A stretch of 64,000 nucleotides of DNA from an uncultured Eubacterium sp. (GTDB lineage: Bacteria; Bacillota; Clostridia; Lachnospirales; Lachnospiraceae): NCBI GenBank assembly GCA_934338065.1, contig CAKRGX010000001.1:185085-249084 (forward strand), written 5' to 3'. This document shows positions 31,178 to 39,286 of the stretch, piece by piece (position 1 is the first letter of the stretch; every line of letters begins with the position of its first letter). Below the pieces are notes generated by a model. It ran no database searches, had not been told where the DNA came from, and worked only from the letters and a program-made list of their open reading frames with translations. Both the position numbers and the translations under genes were made by a program.

Positions 31178-32335
31178 ATGTACGATTATTTTATACATAT
31201 ACTGCGTTCCGCTCTAAACGGAACAACACCAGATGCTCCTCCATCCGGCCTGGATTGGGAAGCTTTCTATCGTCTGGCTGATTTCCATAGTGTTGCCAAC
31301 ACAGTATACTATGGTATTATTTTACTGCCACAGGAGCAACAGCCGGCATCTGCTGTCCTTGCACTCTTTCGCAAGGCAATGCAGATTGTTCTTGGGCGCG
31401 AGTCCATGCAGCACTTTGAACTTCAAAATGTTATGGAGCATATGGAGGAAGCCGGTATTCCCTACCTTCCTCTCAAGGGGTGGCACTTAAAGCATCTTTA
31501 TCCCCGTCCTGATATGCGTTCGATGTGTGATGTTGATGTTCTTGTCCCATCCCATGTCATGAAGCAGATTCCTGCGTTAATGAAGAAATGCGGCTTTTCT
31601 CTTGAATTACATGGTGAAAACCATGACGAATATGCAAAATCACAAACACTGACAACTGAAATTCACTGGTCTTTATTTCCGAAACGATCCCCTTATTTTG
31701 ATTATTTTAAAAAATATATGGATCAAGCAGTTCCTGTTACGGAGGGAAAACAAGAACAGAAATTATCCGATGAAGATTTTTATATTCATTTGATTGGACA
31801 TATGGCAAAACATTTTCGTGGTGGAGGAACCGGCGTACGCTCCATTATGGATATTTATGAATACCGGAAAGCCTATGGAGATACTCTTGACCAGACATAT
31901 CTTGACAAAGAATTAGACAAACTGGGACTACGCGGATTTGCCCATGCTGCGGAAGAGCTGGCACAATCCTGGTTTTCGCAGAACCCTGACGTTGACCGCA
32001 ACAGCCATCCGAAGATGGCTCTCCATATTCTTTCGGTAGGAACCTACGGCCGTATGGATGTCGGCGTATCCTCTGCTATTTCAGAAAATGATCTTAGTAA
32101 AAAGAGGTATCTGCTTCAACGCTTTTTCCCAAACTTAACATTTATGCAGATGCAATATCGTATCTTAGAAAAGCTTCCTTTTCTTCTTCCTGTTTTTTGG
32201 GTTGTACGTGGTTTCCGAAGCATCTTTTTACGTACTGATAAGTTTAAAAACGAATTACACTCCATCCGTACGATTGATGAGCAGGAACGGAACCACATAA
32301 AAGAAATCTGGATTGACAGTGGACTTCAGGATTAG
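31178..32335 (+). CDS. Nucleotidyltransferase-family protein (NTP_transf_5)
   Basis: A 385-aa protein. The block GIPYLPLKGWHLKHLYPRPD then MRSMCDVDVLVP is the signature of the NTP_transf_5 nucleotidyltransferases (LKG, then a D-x-D metal pair, here DVD). TEIHWSLFP is a further conserved segment. The substrate is unknown; members occur in several peptide natural-product clusters, including some lasso-peptide loci of Firmicutes. It starts 1 nt after the peptidase stop, consistent with co-translation, and is followed after 17 nt by an ABC exporter gene. Confidence 0.78.
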   Translation: MYDYFIHILRSALNGTTPDAPPSGLDWEAFYRLADFHSVANTVYYGIILLPQEQQPASAVLALFRKAMQIVLGRESMQHFELQNVMEHMEEAGIPYLPLKGWHLKHLYPRPDMRSMCDVDVLVPSHVMKQIPALMKKCGFSLELHGENHDEYAKSQTLTTEIHWSLFPKRSPYFDYFKKYMDQAVPVTEGKQEQKLSDEDFYIHLIGHMAKHFRGGGTGVRSIMDIYEYRKAYGDTLDQTYLDKELDKLGLRGFAHAAEELAQSWFSQNPDVDRNSHPKMALHILSVGTYGRMDVGVSSAISENDLSKKRYLLQRFFPNLTFMQMQYRILEKLPFLLPVFWVVRGFRSIFLRTDKFKNELHSIRTIDEQERNHIKEIWIDSGLQD

Positions 32336-32352
32336 AAGGAAAGGATATTACA

Positions 32353-33981
32353 ATGGCATTTAAGTGGATCATCAAGCAATCTAAATCACAGATACCGGCA
32401 TTGATCATCGTTACTTTAATCAACGGTATTTATGCTTTTTTCAGCGTGGCATTTGCCTTGCTGTGCCGCGGAATCATAGACAGTGCCGTTTCTCATAATA
32501 AACATGCCCTGATCTGGTACGGGACTGCCATGTTTTTTGCCATACTTGCTGCCTTTGCTCTCCGCATCGGTGGCAACAGCATGTCAGAACGAATTCATGT
32601 CCGTCTGGAAATACTCTATCGAAACCATTTATTAAAAACGCTGATCCACAAGGAATATCAATCGATTGGCTCCTTTCATAGTGGAGAATTGCTCAATCGT
32701 ATGTTTAACGACACACAGGTTATTTGTGATGGTATGACTACGATCCTGCCAAATTTTGTTCTTATGGTAACAAAGGGCATCTGTGCTGTTACTGTTTTGT
32801 TTGTATTGAGTCCTCGTTTTACCTTCATCTTTTTCCTTGGTGGTATCTTGCTTATTGGCATAACTGCCGTCTTTCGTAACCGAATGAAGTCACTTCACAA
32901 AAGGGTACAGGAACGCTCTGGCAAGGTTCGCTCTTTCCTACAGGAAATGACAGAAAGCCTTCTGATCGTCAAAGTATTTGCAACCGAAAAGAAAATGTTT
33001 AATCACGCATCGGAGCTTCAGGAGGATTACTATCAGACACAGATGAAACGACGCCGTCTGAGTATTATCGCCGGAGCCGGCGTAGGATTTGCCTTTGAAT
33101 TTGCCTATCTTTTTGCACTTCTACTAGGCGCAAACGGCATCATGACCGGAACAATGACCTATGGAACATTGACGGCTGTTCTACAGCTTGTCGGACAGGT
33201 ACAACAGCCGTTTACCAATCTATCCGGTCTTTTACCGAGATATTATTCCATGATTGCATCGGCCGAACGCCTCATGGAACTGGAACAGCTTCCGGATGAA
33301 AAGGAACAGGCATTGATCATCCCTTCCTCAATCTATGAAGAGATGGATACCTTGTGTGGAGATCATCTATCCTTTTCCTATGGTCGGACCCGGGTTTTAG
33401 ATCATTTATCTTTCAAAATATGTAAAGGCGATTTTGTATCGATAACCGGTCTCTCCGGAGGCGGAAAAAGCACTACATTTCTTTTACTTCTTGGCGCTTA
33501 CCAGCCTCAGGAAGGAACTCTCTATCTTCAGACAAAAACCGGCAGAAAAGTTTTTTTGGGAAAAGAAACCCGTCGATTATTCGCCTATGTTCCTCAGAGA
33601 AACCACCTTTTCTCCGGTACATTAAGAGAAAATGTAACTTTTCTGAGTGATCGTGTCTCGGAAGAAGAAATAAATCGTGCTCTTCATTTATCCTGTGTAG
33701 ATCAGTTTCTTGACACTCTGCCAGACGGACTCGATACCGTCATTGGCGAACAAGGACATGGTCTTTCCGAAGGTCAGGGACAACGCGTGGCAATTGCGCG
33801 TGCTTTACTAAGCGGCGCTCCCATTCTTTTACTGGATGAAGCCACAAGTGCATTGGATGAAGCCACTGAACTTGCTGTCTTAGAAAACATCTCTTCTCTC
33901 CGGGATTGTACTTGTTTTATTGTAACCCATCGAAAAGCAGCTATTTCCTTTTGCAATAAACATTTGACAATTGGAGAATAA
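32353..33981 (+). CDS. ABC exporter, fused membrane and ATPase domains
   Basis: A 542-aa type-I exporter half-transporter. About six membrane helices (about 15-290) precede an ATPase with GLSGGGKSTT (Walker A), YVPQRNHLFSGT (Q-loop), LSEGQGQRVAIARAL (signature) and ILLLDEATSALD (Walker B). No N-terminal C39 peptidase domain is present, so any leader removal must be done by another enzyme. In a peptide cluster it would export the product; a housekeeping lipid or drug role is the alternative. GAAAGGA precedes the ATG, and the next gene follows after 15 nt. Confidence 0.9.
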   Translation: MAFKWIIKQSKSQIPALIIVTLINGIYAFFSVAFALLCRGIIDSAVSHNKHALIWYGTAMFFAILAAFALRIGGNSMSERIHVRLEILYRNHLLKTLIHKEYQSIGSFHSGELLNRMFNDTQVICDGMTTILPNFVLMVTKGICAVTVLFVLSPRFTFIFFLGGILLIGITAVFRNRMKSLHKRVQERSGKVRSFLQEMTESLLIVKVFATEKKMFNHASELQEDYYQTQMKRRRLSIIAGAGVGFAFEFAYLFALLLGANGIMTGTMTYGTLTAVLQLVGQVQQPFTNLSGLLPRYYSMIASAERLMELEQLPDEKEQALIIPSSIYEEMDTLCGDHLSFSYGRTRVLDHLSFKICKGDFVSITGLSGGGKSTTFLLLLGAYQPQEGTLYLQTKTGRKVFLGKETRRLFAYVPQRNHLFSGTLRENVTFLSDRVSEEEINRALHLSCVDQFLDTLPDGLDTVIGEQGHGLSEGQGQRVAIARALLSGAPILLLDEATSALDEATELAVLENISSLRDCTCFIVTHRKAAISFCNKHLTIGE

Positions 33982-33996
33982 TAGGAGGATATACCA

Positions 33997-34701
33997 TTGT
34001 TTACCATACGAATTGCTGACCTGAACATCTGCATACATAATCATTACTCTTATGTCGAGCAAATGTGTAACGGCTATCTCACCTCTGATACAAATATCGA
34101 TCTTGACATAGAAGCCACTCCGGAAGAAATAAAAAAAGAACAACAGGAGGCTTCCATCTCCTGCACACCTGATTACTGTGAGAGCATCTGTATCTATCGG
34201 CAAATAAGCAGCCACCTGATCCAATATGACGCTTTCCTCATGCATGGTGCCTGCATCGAATATGATGGTAATGTCTACGCCTTCTGTGCAAAAAGTGGCA
34301 CAGGAAAATCAACACATCTTCTTCTATGGAAAAAACTTTTTGGAGAAAAAGCACATATCATAAACGGTGACAAACCAATCCTGCGTCTGCGCAATGACAT
34401 TTTTTATGTGTATGGCACACCGTGGTGCGGAAAAGAAGGCTGGAACATCAACACTTCAGCCCCTCTAAAAGCTATTTGCTTTCTAGAGCGTGGCATAACC
34501 AACACAATTGAACCACTTCCTGATCCTAAAGTAATGAATCGGCTCGGTCATCAGATTCTGATGCCTGTTCATCAAAATGAAATGATCCACTACTTAGACC
34601 TGATGGATCAATTGATCAGGCAGACCTCCTGCTATCTTTTGCACTGTAATATGGAAGAAGAAGCAGCAAAAGTTGCCTACGAGGGTATGAGTAAAATTTG
34701 A
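33997..34701 (+). CDS. HPr kinase-like P-loop protein
   Basis: A 234-aa protein with YAFCAKSGTGKSTHLLLW (Walker A) followed by HIINGDKPILRL, the pattern of HPr-kinase/phosphorylase C-terminal domains. It lacks the N-terminal HprK domain and is far from housekeeping HprK in length. Similar short HprK-like proteins occur in lasso and other peptide clusters, where some phosphorylate the precursor. The start is TTG 33997, 8 nt after AGGAGG; no ATG is available nearby. Cys residues at FYVYGTPWCGKEGW are conserved in style with this group. It is the last gene before a separate promoter. Confidence 0.72.
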   Translation: MFTIRIADLNICIHNHYSYVEQMCNGYLTSDTNIDLDIEATPEEIKKEQQEASISCTPDYCESICIYRQISSHLIQYDAFLMHGACIEYDGNVYAFCAKSGTGKSTHLLLWKKLFGEKAHIINGDKPILRLRNDIFYVYGTPWCGKEGWNINTSAPLKAICFLERGITNTIEPLPDPKVMNRLGHQILMPVHQNEMIHYLDLMDQLIRQTSCYLLHCNMEEEAAKVAYEGMSKI

Positions 34702-34726
34702 CAATCCATTTATTATAGACTACAAT
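34698..34726 (+). promoter_or_regulatory. Strong promoter for the 148-aa membrane protein
   Basis: Perfect TTGACA (34698-34703) and TACAAT (34721-34726) are 17 nt apart and begin inside the stop region of the HprK-like gene, so the next gene can be made independently. Confidence 0.65.
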
Positions 34727-34755
34727 ATTTATTAAAATACAAAGGGGAGAATACC

Positions 34756-35202
34756 ATGAAAAAGAAGAAAAACAGTTGGCTGACGATCGGCGCTTTTATC
34801 GTTGTAGCCATTCTCATTGCAGGAACAATATTAGGAATTATATTGGGAAGTAAAAAATCTTCATCTGATCCGGAATCAGCGACAACTCCTATTCCGATAA
34901 CAACAGAAACAACAAGTGGTTCATCCAATGCCGTTTCCACTGATGACAATCAATCTTCTGTTGATGACAAAAAACAAAAATCACCATCCACAAATAATAG
35001 CAGCAGCAAATCCACCAAAATCTCAAAGAAAAGTAAAAATGGAAAGACTACTCTGACCAAAGACGATTCTGACAAGAAAAAACAAACGGAAAAAAGTCCG
35101 GTAAAAACAACATCACCAAAAAAAGATAGCTCTGACAAGAGTTTAGCCGAACAAAAGGCAACCGGACAGGACAATGAAATTTCATTTAGTGATTTTCAAT
35201 AA
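34756..35202 (+). CDS. Single-pass membrane protein with Ser/Thr/Lys-rich tail
   Basis: A 148-aa protein: short basic N-terminus, one hydrophobic helix (about 8-31, IGAFIVVAILIAGTILGIIL), then a low-complexity tail rich in Ser, Thr, Lys and Asp, ending in a more ordered EISFSDFQ. By the positive-inside rule the tail faces outside. No family is recognised. AAGGGGAG precedes the ATG. It has its own strong promoter and ends in a strong terminator, so it may be made in larger amounts than the preceding cassette. An anchor, immunity or surface role is possible but not shown. Confidence 0.65.
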   Translation: MKKKKNSWLTIGAFIVVAILIAGTILGIILGSKKSSSDPESATTPIPITTETTSGSSNAVSTDDNQSSVDDKKQKSPSTNNSSSKSTKISKKSKNGKTTLTKDDSDKKKQTEKSPVKTTSPKKDSSDKSLAEQKATGQDNEISFSDFQ

Positions 35203-35223
35203 GTATATTTTTTAATGCATCCG

Positions 35224-35264
35224 AACAAGATGAAACAATCTCACATAGAATGTTTCATCTTGTT
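35224..35264 (+). terminator. Strong intrinsic terminator
   Basis: AACAAGATGAAACA (35224-35237) pairs perfectly over 14 bp with TGTTTCATCTTGTT (35251-35264), followed by more T's. It closes the cassette region. Confidence 0.9.
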
Positions 35265-35268
35265 TTTT

Positions 35269-36006
35269 TCATATTTGGGTTCTCCCTATAATGGTCTCAT
35301 AAATTAAGACACTGAAAATGACATTTCTTAATGAAACTGATATACTCCCATCTTGACAGTTAAAGGAATTTCCGCTGCAAAAAACAAATGTATCTATTTT
35401 GACATATTTCCTGCCATTCCACTTTGCTTTATACTCTAACTGCCTTGTCAGCTCATGCCATGATACATCACTTATGGACTTTGCCAGATGATGGTTTTTT
35501 ACCATATTTTTATCTGCAGATTTTCTGAAACAATCACTTGGTTTTCACTCATTATCTCATGAGATATCTTGTGCAGATAATCTTTTCTGGTATTTGTTAT
35601 TTCTCATGGCATAATGCTATCTTTTTCTTGGTTTTATAGTAATTTTGACTCCTCTTTTCTTTATGTGCTAACTGACTTTGCAATTCTACCAGTTTCTTCT
35701 CATAGTTCTTGATCATTTTTGGATTTTCGTATTTCTTCCCATCAGAAGTAATACATAGTATTTTCCACTCGGAACCTGTGATACCGTTGCAGACTTTATC
35801 TGTCCGCTGAAATTTCTAAGCAGTTTTACATTGTCTCTATTAAAATCTACCGTTATATTTCCATTTGTAAAGTTCGTTGTGTATGCTTTATGACTGTCGT
35901 GCCTGCTCTTAAACTTCGAATATCTTTCCCATATATGATATGTCATATAGCTTTTCATCAGATTTACAATTTTACTAATAGACATTGTCGGTACTGTCTC
36001 CATCAT
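35269..36006 (-). pseudogene. Degenerate IS200/IS605 element (TnpA and TnpB remnants)
   Basis: Minus-strand fragments read in order as transposon proteins. Near 36,006 TVPTMSISKIVNLMKSYMTY matches the end of a Y1 TnpA transposase. It is fused to a TnpB piece (NGNITVDFNRDNVK, SGKYYVLLLM). About 35,600-35,750 gives DGKKYENPKMIKNYEKKL in another frame. 35,510-35,580 gives IMSENQVIVSENL after a frameshift, and 35,400-35,505 gives KNHHLAKSISDVSWHELTRQ. The zinc-finger end of TnpB is deleted. Several frameshifts and deletions make it inactive. The piece separates the PqqD cassette from the following genes. Confidence 0.82.
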
Positions 36007-36038
36007 GTAATGAACATGAGATAAATAAATTTATTCAA

Positions 36039-37001
36039 TTATAGTTGCATATTCTTCAATTCGCTTAATTGATCTTTCATTTGATTGATAAGAGCATCTT
36101 TCTCAGCCAATAAATCTTTTGTACGTTTTTTTTCAATAGCTATACCCTGCTCAATGCCCTGCTCAATACCACGCTGAATAAAATATTCACTCAAATTACA
36201 CATCTGACTCACCTCTCCTCTCATCTTCTCGTTCATTGTTATTCCAAATTCTGTTTCCAGTATTTTCAATTTATTCTCTTTTGACATAGTTTCCGAAAAC
36301 AAAGTTCCCAGAAAACGATGTAATGTTTTTCTTTCCTCTTTTTCCGGGACATTTCTTCCCAATCCTATCATATAAAGATTAATGGCGTCGTATAACCCAT
36401 CCCAGCTTTTTGTTCCAAACAGAATCTCTTCTTTCAGTTGGACATGAGACAGGCAATTTTCTTTACTGTTCATTACAATCCAGATTGACGTAACCGGTAA
36501 AAGATCATCATAATTCATGTTGGAAAAATTTCTTTCCTTTTGTGATGAAACCAGCCGGCAACAGTAAAAGATACCCCGGTTTATCAGGGGATATTCTTTG
36601 GTTTCCGACATCTGCGCCTCAATATTAAGAATCATTTTCTGAAGTCCGGTTTTTCGGCGAATATAGAAAACAATATCAAAGCGGCACATTCCCTCATTTA
36701 TCTCTGTGTTTTCTGTATTAAAACCAATCAGCCTTTCGCCGGAAGCTGACATTGCATTGGTAAATCCCGGTTCAATGGGAACAACGCCAACATAAGGTTC
36801 TCCCTCTATTAACGAAATGATCTCATCAACCGGTATTCCTCGGAATTCTTCCAACGTATTGGAAAGCAGATGTGCAATCACCATTTTAGAACCCAGAATC
36901 CGTTTTGCCAGCTCATCATACTGACTCTTTTTGTCAGCAAGTAAAATCGACTGTTTTATTTCTGTATTTTTCAGCATACCAGCGGACAATACCTGCAGCA
37001 T
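36039..37001 (-). CDS. Rpn-family recombination-promoting nuclease/putative transposase
   Basis: A 320-aa protein of the PD-(D/E)XK group often annotated as a transposase-like Rpn nuclease. FDIVFYIRRKTGLQKMILNIEAQ carries the Asp and Glu-x-Gln expected of the nuclease core. YPLINRGIFYCCRLVSSQ and TSIWIVMNSKENC are typical of the family, and the C-terminus has the repeated RGIEQGIEQGI helix. ATG 37001 is used, just after GGGGGGAAGGA; the upstream ATG 37046 lacks a site. It lies beside the IS605 relic, so this is a small mobile-DNA pocket. Such genes are multi-copy in Lachnospiraceae. Confidence 0.82.
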   Translation of the reverse strand: MLQVLSAGMLKNTEIKQSILLADKKSQYDELAKRILGSKMVIAHLLSNTLEEFRGIPVDEIISLIEGEPYVGVVPIEPGFTNAMSASGERLIGFNTENTEINEGMCRFDIVFYIRRKTGLQKMILNIEAQMSETKEYPLINRGIFYCCRLVSSQKERNFSNMNYDDLLPVTSIWIVMNSKENCLSHVQLKEEILFGTKSWDGLYDAINLYMIGLGRNVPEKEERKTLHRFLGTLFSETMSKENKLKILETEFGITMNEKMRGEVSQMCNLSEYFIQRGIEQGIEQGIAIEKKRTKDLLAEKDALINQMKDQLSELKNMQL

Positions 37002-37046
37002 TATCCTTCCCCCCTTTTGGTTTTCTGGGAGATTTCCGATTCTCAC

Positions 37047-37320
37047 GTTCTTTTCTTATCAAGAAATCTCCTGCTTTGATAAAATGATAAAAGCATAGAT
37101 TTCATAAAATGAAAATAAGATAAAAGAACAAAAGATATCAAGAAATATATGCTTGTAAAGTAAGTATAATAAAGAAAAAAATGTCTGTCAACACCTATTT
37201 TTCGGTGATTTCAGCGTGATACGAAAAAAAAAATTAAACATTCAAAAAAAGTACGAATTTACACATCTAACCAAGATGCGGAATGCGCACTTTTTTAGAA
37301 AATATTTTTGGATTTAAATT
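37047..37320. other. AT-rich intergenic stretch
   Basis: About 270 bp between the Rpn start and the terminator of the next gene. It is AT-rich with homopolymer A runs. I see no ORF, RNA or clear repeat; it probably contains the Rpn promoter, although no confident -35/-10 pair was found. Confidence 0.4.
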
Positions 37321-37321
37321 G

Positions 37322-37356
37322 AAAACTCCCTTTAGAATAAATCTAAAAGGAGTTTT
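37322..37356 (-). terminator. Terminator of the secreted repeat protein
   Basis: AAAACTCC and TTTAGA (37322-37336) pair with TCTAAA and GGAGTTTT (37342-37356), with one C/A mismatch and a 5-nt loop. Both outer arms end in T/A runs, so it can act on the minus-strand transcript. Confidence 0.75.
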
Positions 37357-37380
37357 TATTTTAGCTACTTTTATAGAAAA

Positions 37381-38742
37381 TCAACCCTTTATTGCCTTAA
37401 TATAATATATTGTTTGATTTACAGGATTGCTCGCTTCTGCACTTTGTGTATTGACAATCAATTTTTTTAGTTTTTTTCCTTCAGGAAGATTAAAAGAAAC
37501 AATGCCTTCTTTATTCCATTTACCCACATAATTTGTCACTATCTCTTTTCCATCGGAACCTACAAAAACTACCTGAGTTCCAGATTGTTCTTCCTCCTTA
37601 TTTGGCGATTTGACTTTAAGTTCAAAATACTTGTAATCCTGATATTGTGAAGGTATTTCAATATAGGATCCTGTGTAATTATTGATATACTTAATTTCTA
37701 AACTACCATCTTCATTAAAATGAGAGTCTTCTGCCCCTTGTGGCTTAAAATTCTTAAGATCTAATGAAACAACTTTAGATAATTTTATATAATTAATTTT
37801 CATTGTTTGCGATTCATTTTCTTTTGCTTCTTGTGCATTAAGAACTATAGAACCGAGGGTTCTATCCTCTGGAACTATAGAGGAAATTACACCTTTCCCA
37901 TATTTAGTTAAAATCTCTTTTCCCTCTGTATCCCTAAGAACAATTTGATTTCCACCGTTTAATTCTTCACCATGTTTACTTGAAACAACAGATATCTCGA
38001 CATATTTTAAATTTTTCAGTATCGATGGCACAACAATATTTGCACCACGATAATTAGCAGTAAATTCAACACTTATACTTCCATCTTCATTTTTTGTAAG
38101 TTTATCGCCCATTGGATTAAATTCAGACAGATTAAGATTAGCAGACGTTGTCTCTTTTGATGGTGATAGACCCAAAATAGCATCATTTGATTCTATAGGA
38201 ACTTCTGATCCATCAACCAATCTTACCAAAATTCCTTTATTGTTTATTTTGATTGTTGAATCAATTTTATTTAATTGTTCCACGATACCATTAATATTTT
38301 TTTCTACTTGTTCTCCAGAATTTATCTCAGTTTCTGTACCAGTAGTTTTTAAATTTCCCTGAATATTAATATCTGTCGAAAATTTATCTTGAGGTATATC
38401 TTTAATAACTGCCGTATATGTTACCACATCATTATCTTTGTCATAATCATAAATATTCCTATATTTCTCATTCTCAGTAGAAACTACAACCGCTTTATCA
38501 CCAATTGAAAGTTTAATTCCACAAGACTTAGCTTTACTTGCATTTTTTACCAGAATACCTACTCTCATAGACTGGCAATTTTCCGCATTATTGTGTAATC
38601 TCAGTGTAGCACCAAGTACTTCAACCGTCGGATTCTCCTCTGCTGCCTTCACTTCTTTCGGAGCAACAGCAAATCCGGTAAGAACGATCGCCGTTGTCAT
38701 TACAGTGGCCATCAGTCTTTTTGCACATTTTGTAATTATCAT
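37381..38742 (-). CDS. Secreted protein with two tandem beta-rich repeats, function unknown
   Basis: A 453-aa exported protein: signal peptide (about 1-34, ending VKAAEE), an N-terminal domain beginning VEVLGATLRLHNN with QSMRVGILVKNAS, and two tandem repeats of about 125 residues. The repeats share LNLSEFNP/LDLKNFKPQG, EDGSISVEF/EDGSLEIKY, ANYRGANIVVPS/NNYTGSYIEIPS and a later NAQEAKENESQTMKINYIK/NTQSAEASNPVNQTIYYIK. Even spacing of strands suggests carbohydrate-binding-like sandwiches. No enzyme motif is seen. GGAGGG lies 9 nt before the ATG. It is divergent from the 48-aa peptide gene, both from near-consensus promoters. Confidence 0.75.
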   Translation of the reverse strand: MIITKCAKRLMATVMTTAIVLTGFAVAPKEVKAAEENPTVEVLGATLRLHNNAENCQSMRVGILVKNASKAKSCGIKLSIGDKAVVVSTENEKYRNIYDYDKDNDVVTYTAVIKDIPQDKFSTDINIQGNLKTTGTETEINSGEQVEKNINGIVEQLNKIDSTIKINNKGILVRLVDGSEVPIESNDAILGLSPSKETTSANLNLSEFNPMGDKLTKNEDGSISVEFTANYRGANIVVPSILKNLKYVEISVVSSKHGEELNGGNQIVLRDTEGKEILTKYGKGVISSIVPEDRTLGSIVLNAQEAKENESQTMKINYIKLSKVVSLDLKNFKPQGAEDSHFNEDGSLEIKYINNYTGSYIEIPSQYQDYKYFELKVKSPNKEEEQSGTQVVFVGSDGKEIVTNYVGKWNKEGIVSFNLPEGKKLKKLIVNTQSAEASNPVNQTIYYIKAIKG

Positions 38743-38839
38743 TACTTAATTCCCTCCTAATTCACTTCCTATAGTTTTTTTTCTTTTTCATAAATTGATT
38801 TTTCTTAAAATTATGCTTCATATTAACCATCCTAATTAA

Positions 38840-38868
38840 ATTATATCAATTTGACTGTTTATGTTCAA
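38840..38868 (-). promoter_or_regulatory. Strong promoter for the secreted repeat protein
   Basis: Read on the minus strand: TTGAAC (38868-38863), 17 nt, TATAAT (38845-38840), with TGA before the -10. This is an extended -10 sigma-A promoter about 100 nt from the start codon. Confidence 0.7.
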
Positions 38869-38953
38869 CAAGTTTTATCTATCGTAAAAGTAAATTATTT
38901 TTTAATATTTTTGTGTATTTTTACCAAATTTTATTTAATTATATAATATTTAT

Positions 38954-38981
38954 TTGACAAATCTTATATTTTTGATATAAT
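38954..38981 (+). promoter_or_regulatory. Perfect-consensus promoter for the 48-aa peptide
   Basis: TTGACA (38954-38959) and TATAAT (38976-38981) are both perfect, 16 nt apart, with an extended TGA. It is one of the strongest-looking promoters in the window. The predicted 5' UTR is about 68 nt. Confidence 0.85.
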
Positions 38982-39055
38982 GATATTTGAAATTATGCTT
39001 ATCACTATACCATCCAATATTAATTATTAAAAATGGTGAAAGGATGGATTTTTTT

Positions 39056-39202
39056 ATGAAGAAGAATTATGTGATTCCTGAGATTTCAGTAATTCAATTT
39101 GAAAACGAGGATATCGTTACTGCAAGTACTCTTTCTGATACTGCTTCGAAGACTTCACTTTTCAGTGACAACGATATTGCTTGGAATGAACTTACTAAGT
39201 AA
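39056..39202 (+). CDS. 48-aa YxxP leader-type peptide, candidate modified-peptide precursor
   Basis: A 48-aa peptide starting MKKNYVIPEISVIQF. The N-terminal Y-V-I-P-E-I fits the YxxPxI/L motif that peptide-binding (RRE) domains recognise in lasso-type leaders of Firmicutes. Next comes an acidic ENEDIVTAS, then a Ser/Thr/Asp-rich tail ending DNDIAWNELTK, without Cys. V-T-A/S would suit a signal-peptidase-like cut. ATG 39056 follows GAAAGG by about 11 nt; an ATG at 39044 would add MDFF. The gene has its own perfect promoter and terminator. Peptides of this type are common in gut Clostridia and mostly uncharacterised, so a precursor role is inference. Confidence 0.75.
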   Translation: MKKNYVIPEISVIQFENEDIVTASTLSDTASKTSLFSDNDIAWNELTK

Positions 39203-39213
39203 TTTATATTTTT

Positions 39214-39238
39214 AGGACAGAGTTTTTTACTCTGTCCT
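39214..39238 (+). terminator. Terminator of the 48-aa peptide gene
   Basis: AGGACAGAGT (39214-39223) pairs perfectly with ACTCTGTCCT (39229-39238) around five T's, followed by a T run. It is 11 nt after the stop, so the transcript should be only about 250 nt. Confidence 0.92.
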
Positions 39239-39286
39239 TTTTTACTTGTTCTATTTATCTACTTATCTGGAATTTCACAACATTCC

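Noticed and set aside
30427..34701. Reading the PqqD cassette as a lasso-peptide cluster
   Set aside because: No Asn-synthetase-like cyclase or B2 transglutaminase-like protease gene is present anywhere in the window; only accessory-type parts match.
36039..37001. Rpn-family gene as an active transposon with terminal repeats
   Set aside because: No terminal inverted repeats or target duplications are visible around it.
38763..38822. 19-codon Lys-rich ORF on the minus strand upstream of the secreted repeat protein
   Set aside because: It starts after a weak GGATGG site and ends just before the true ribosome-binding site, but composition only reflects A-rich leader DNA; no independent support.
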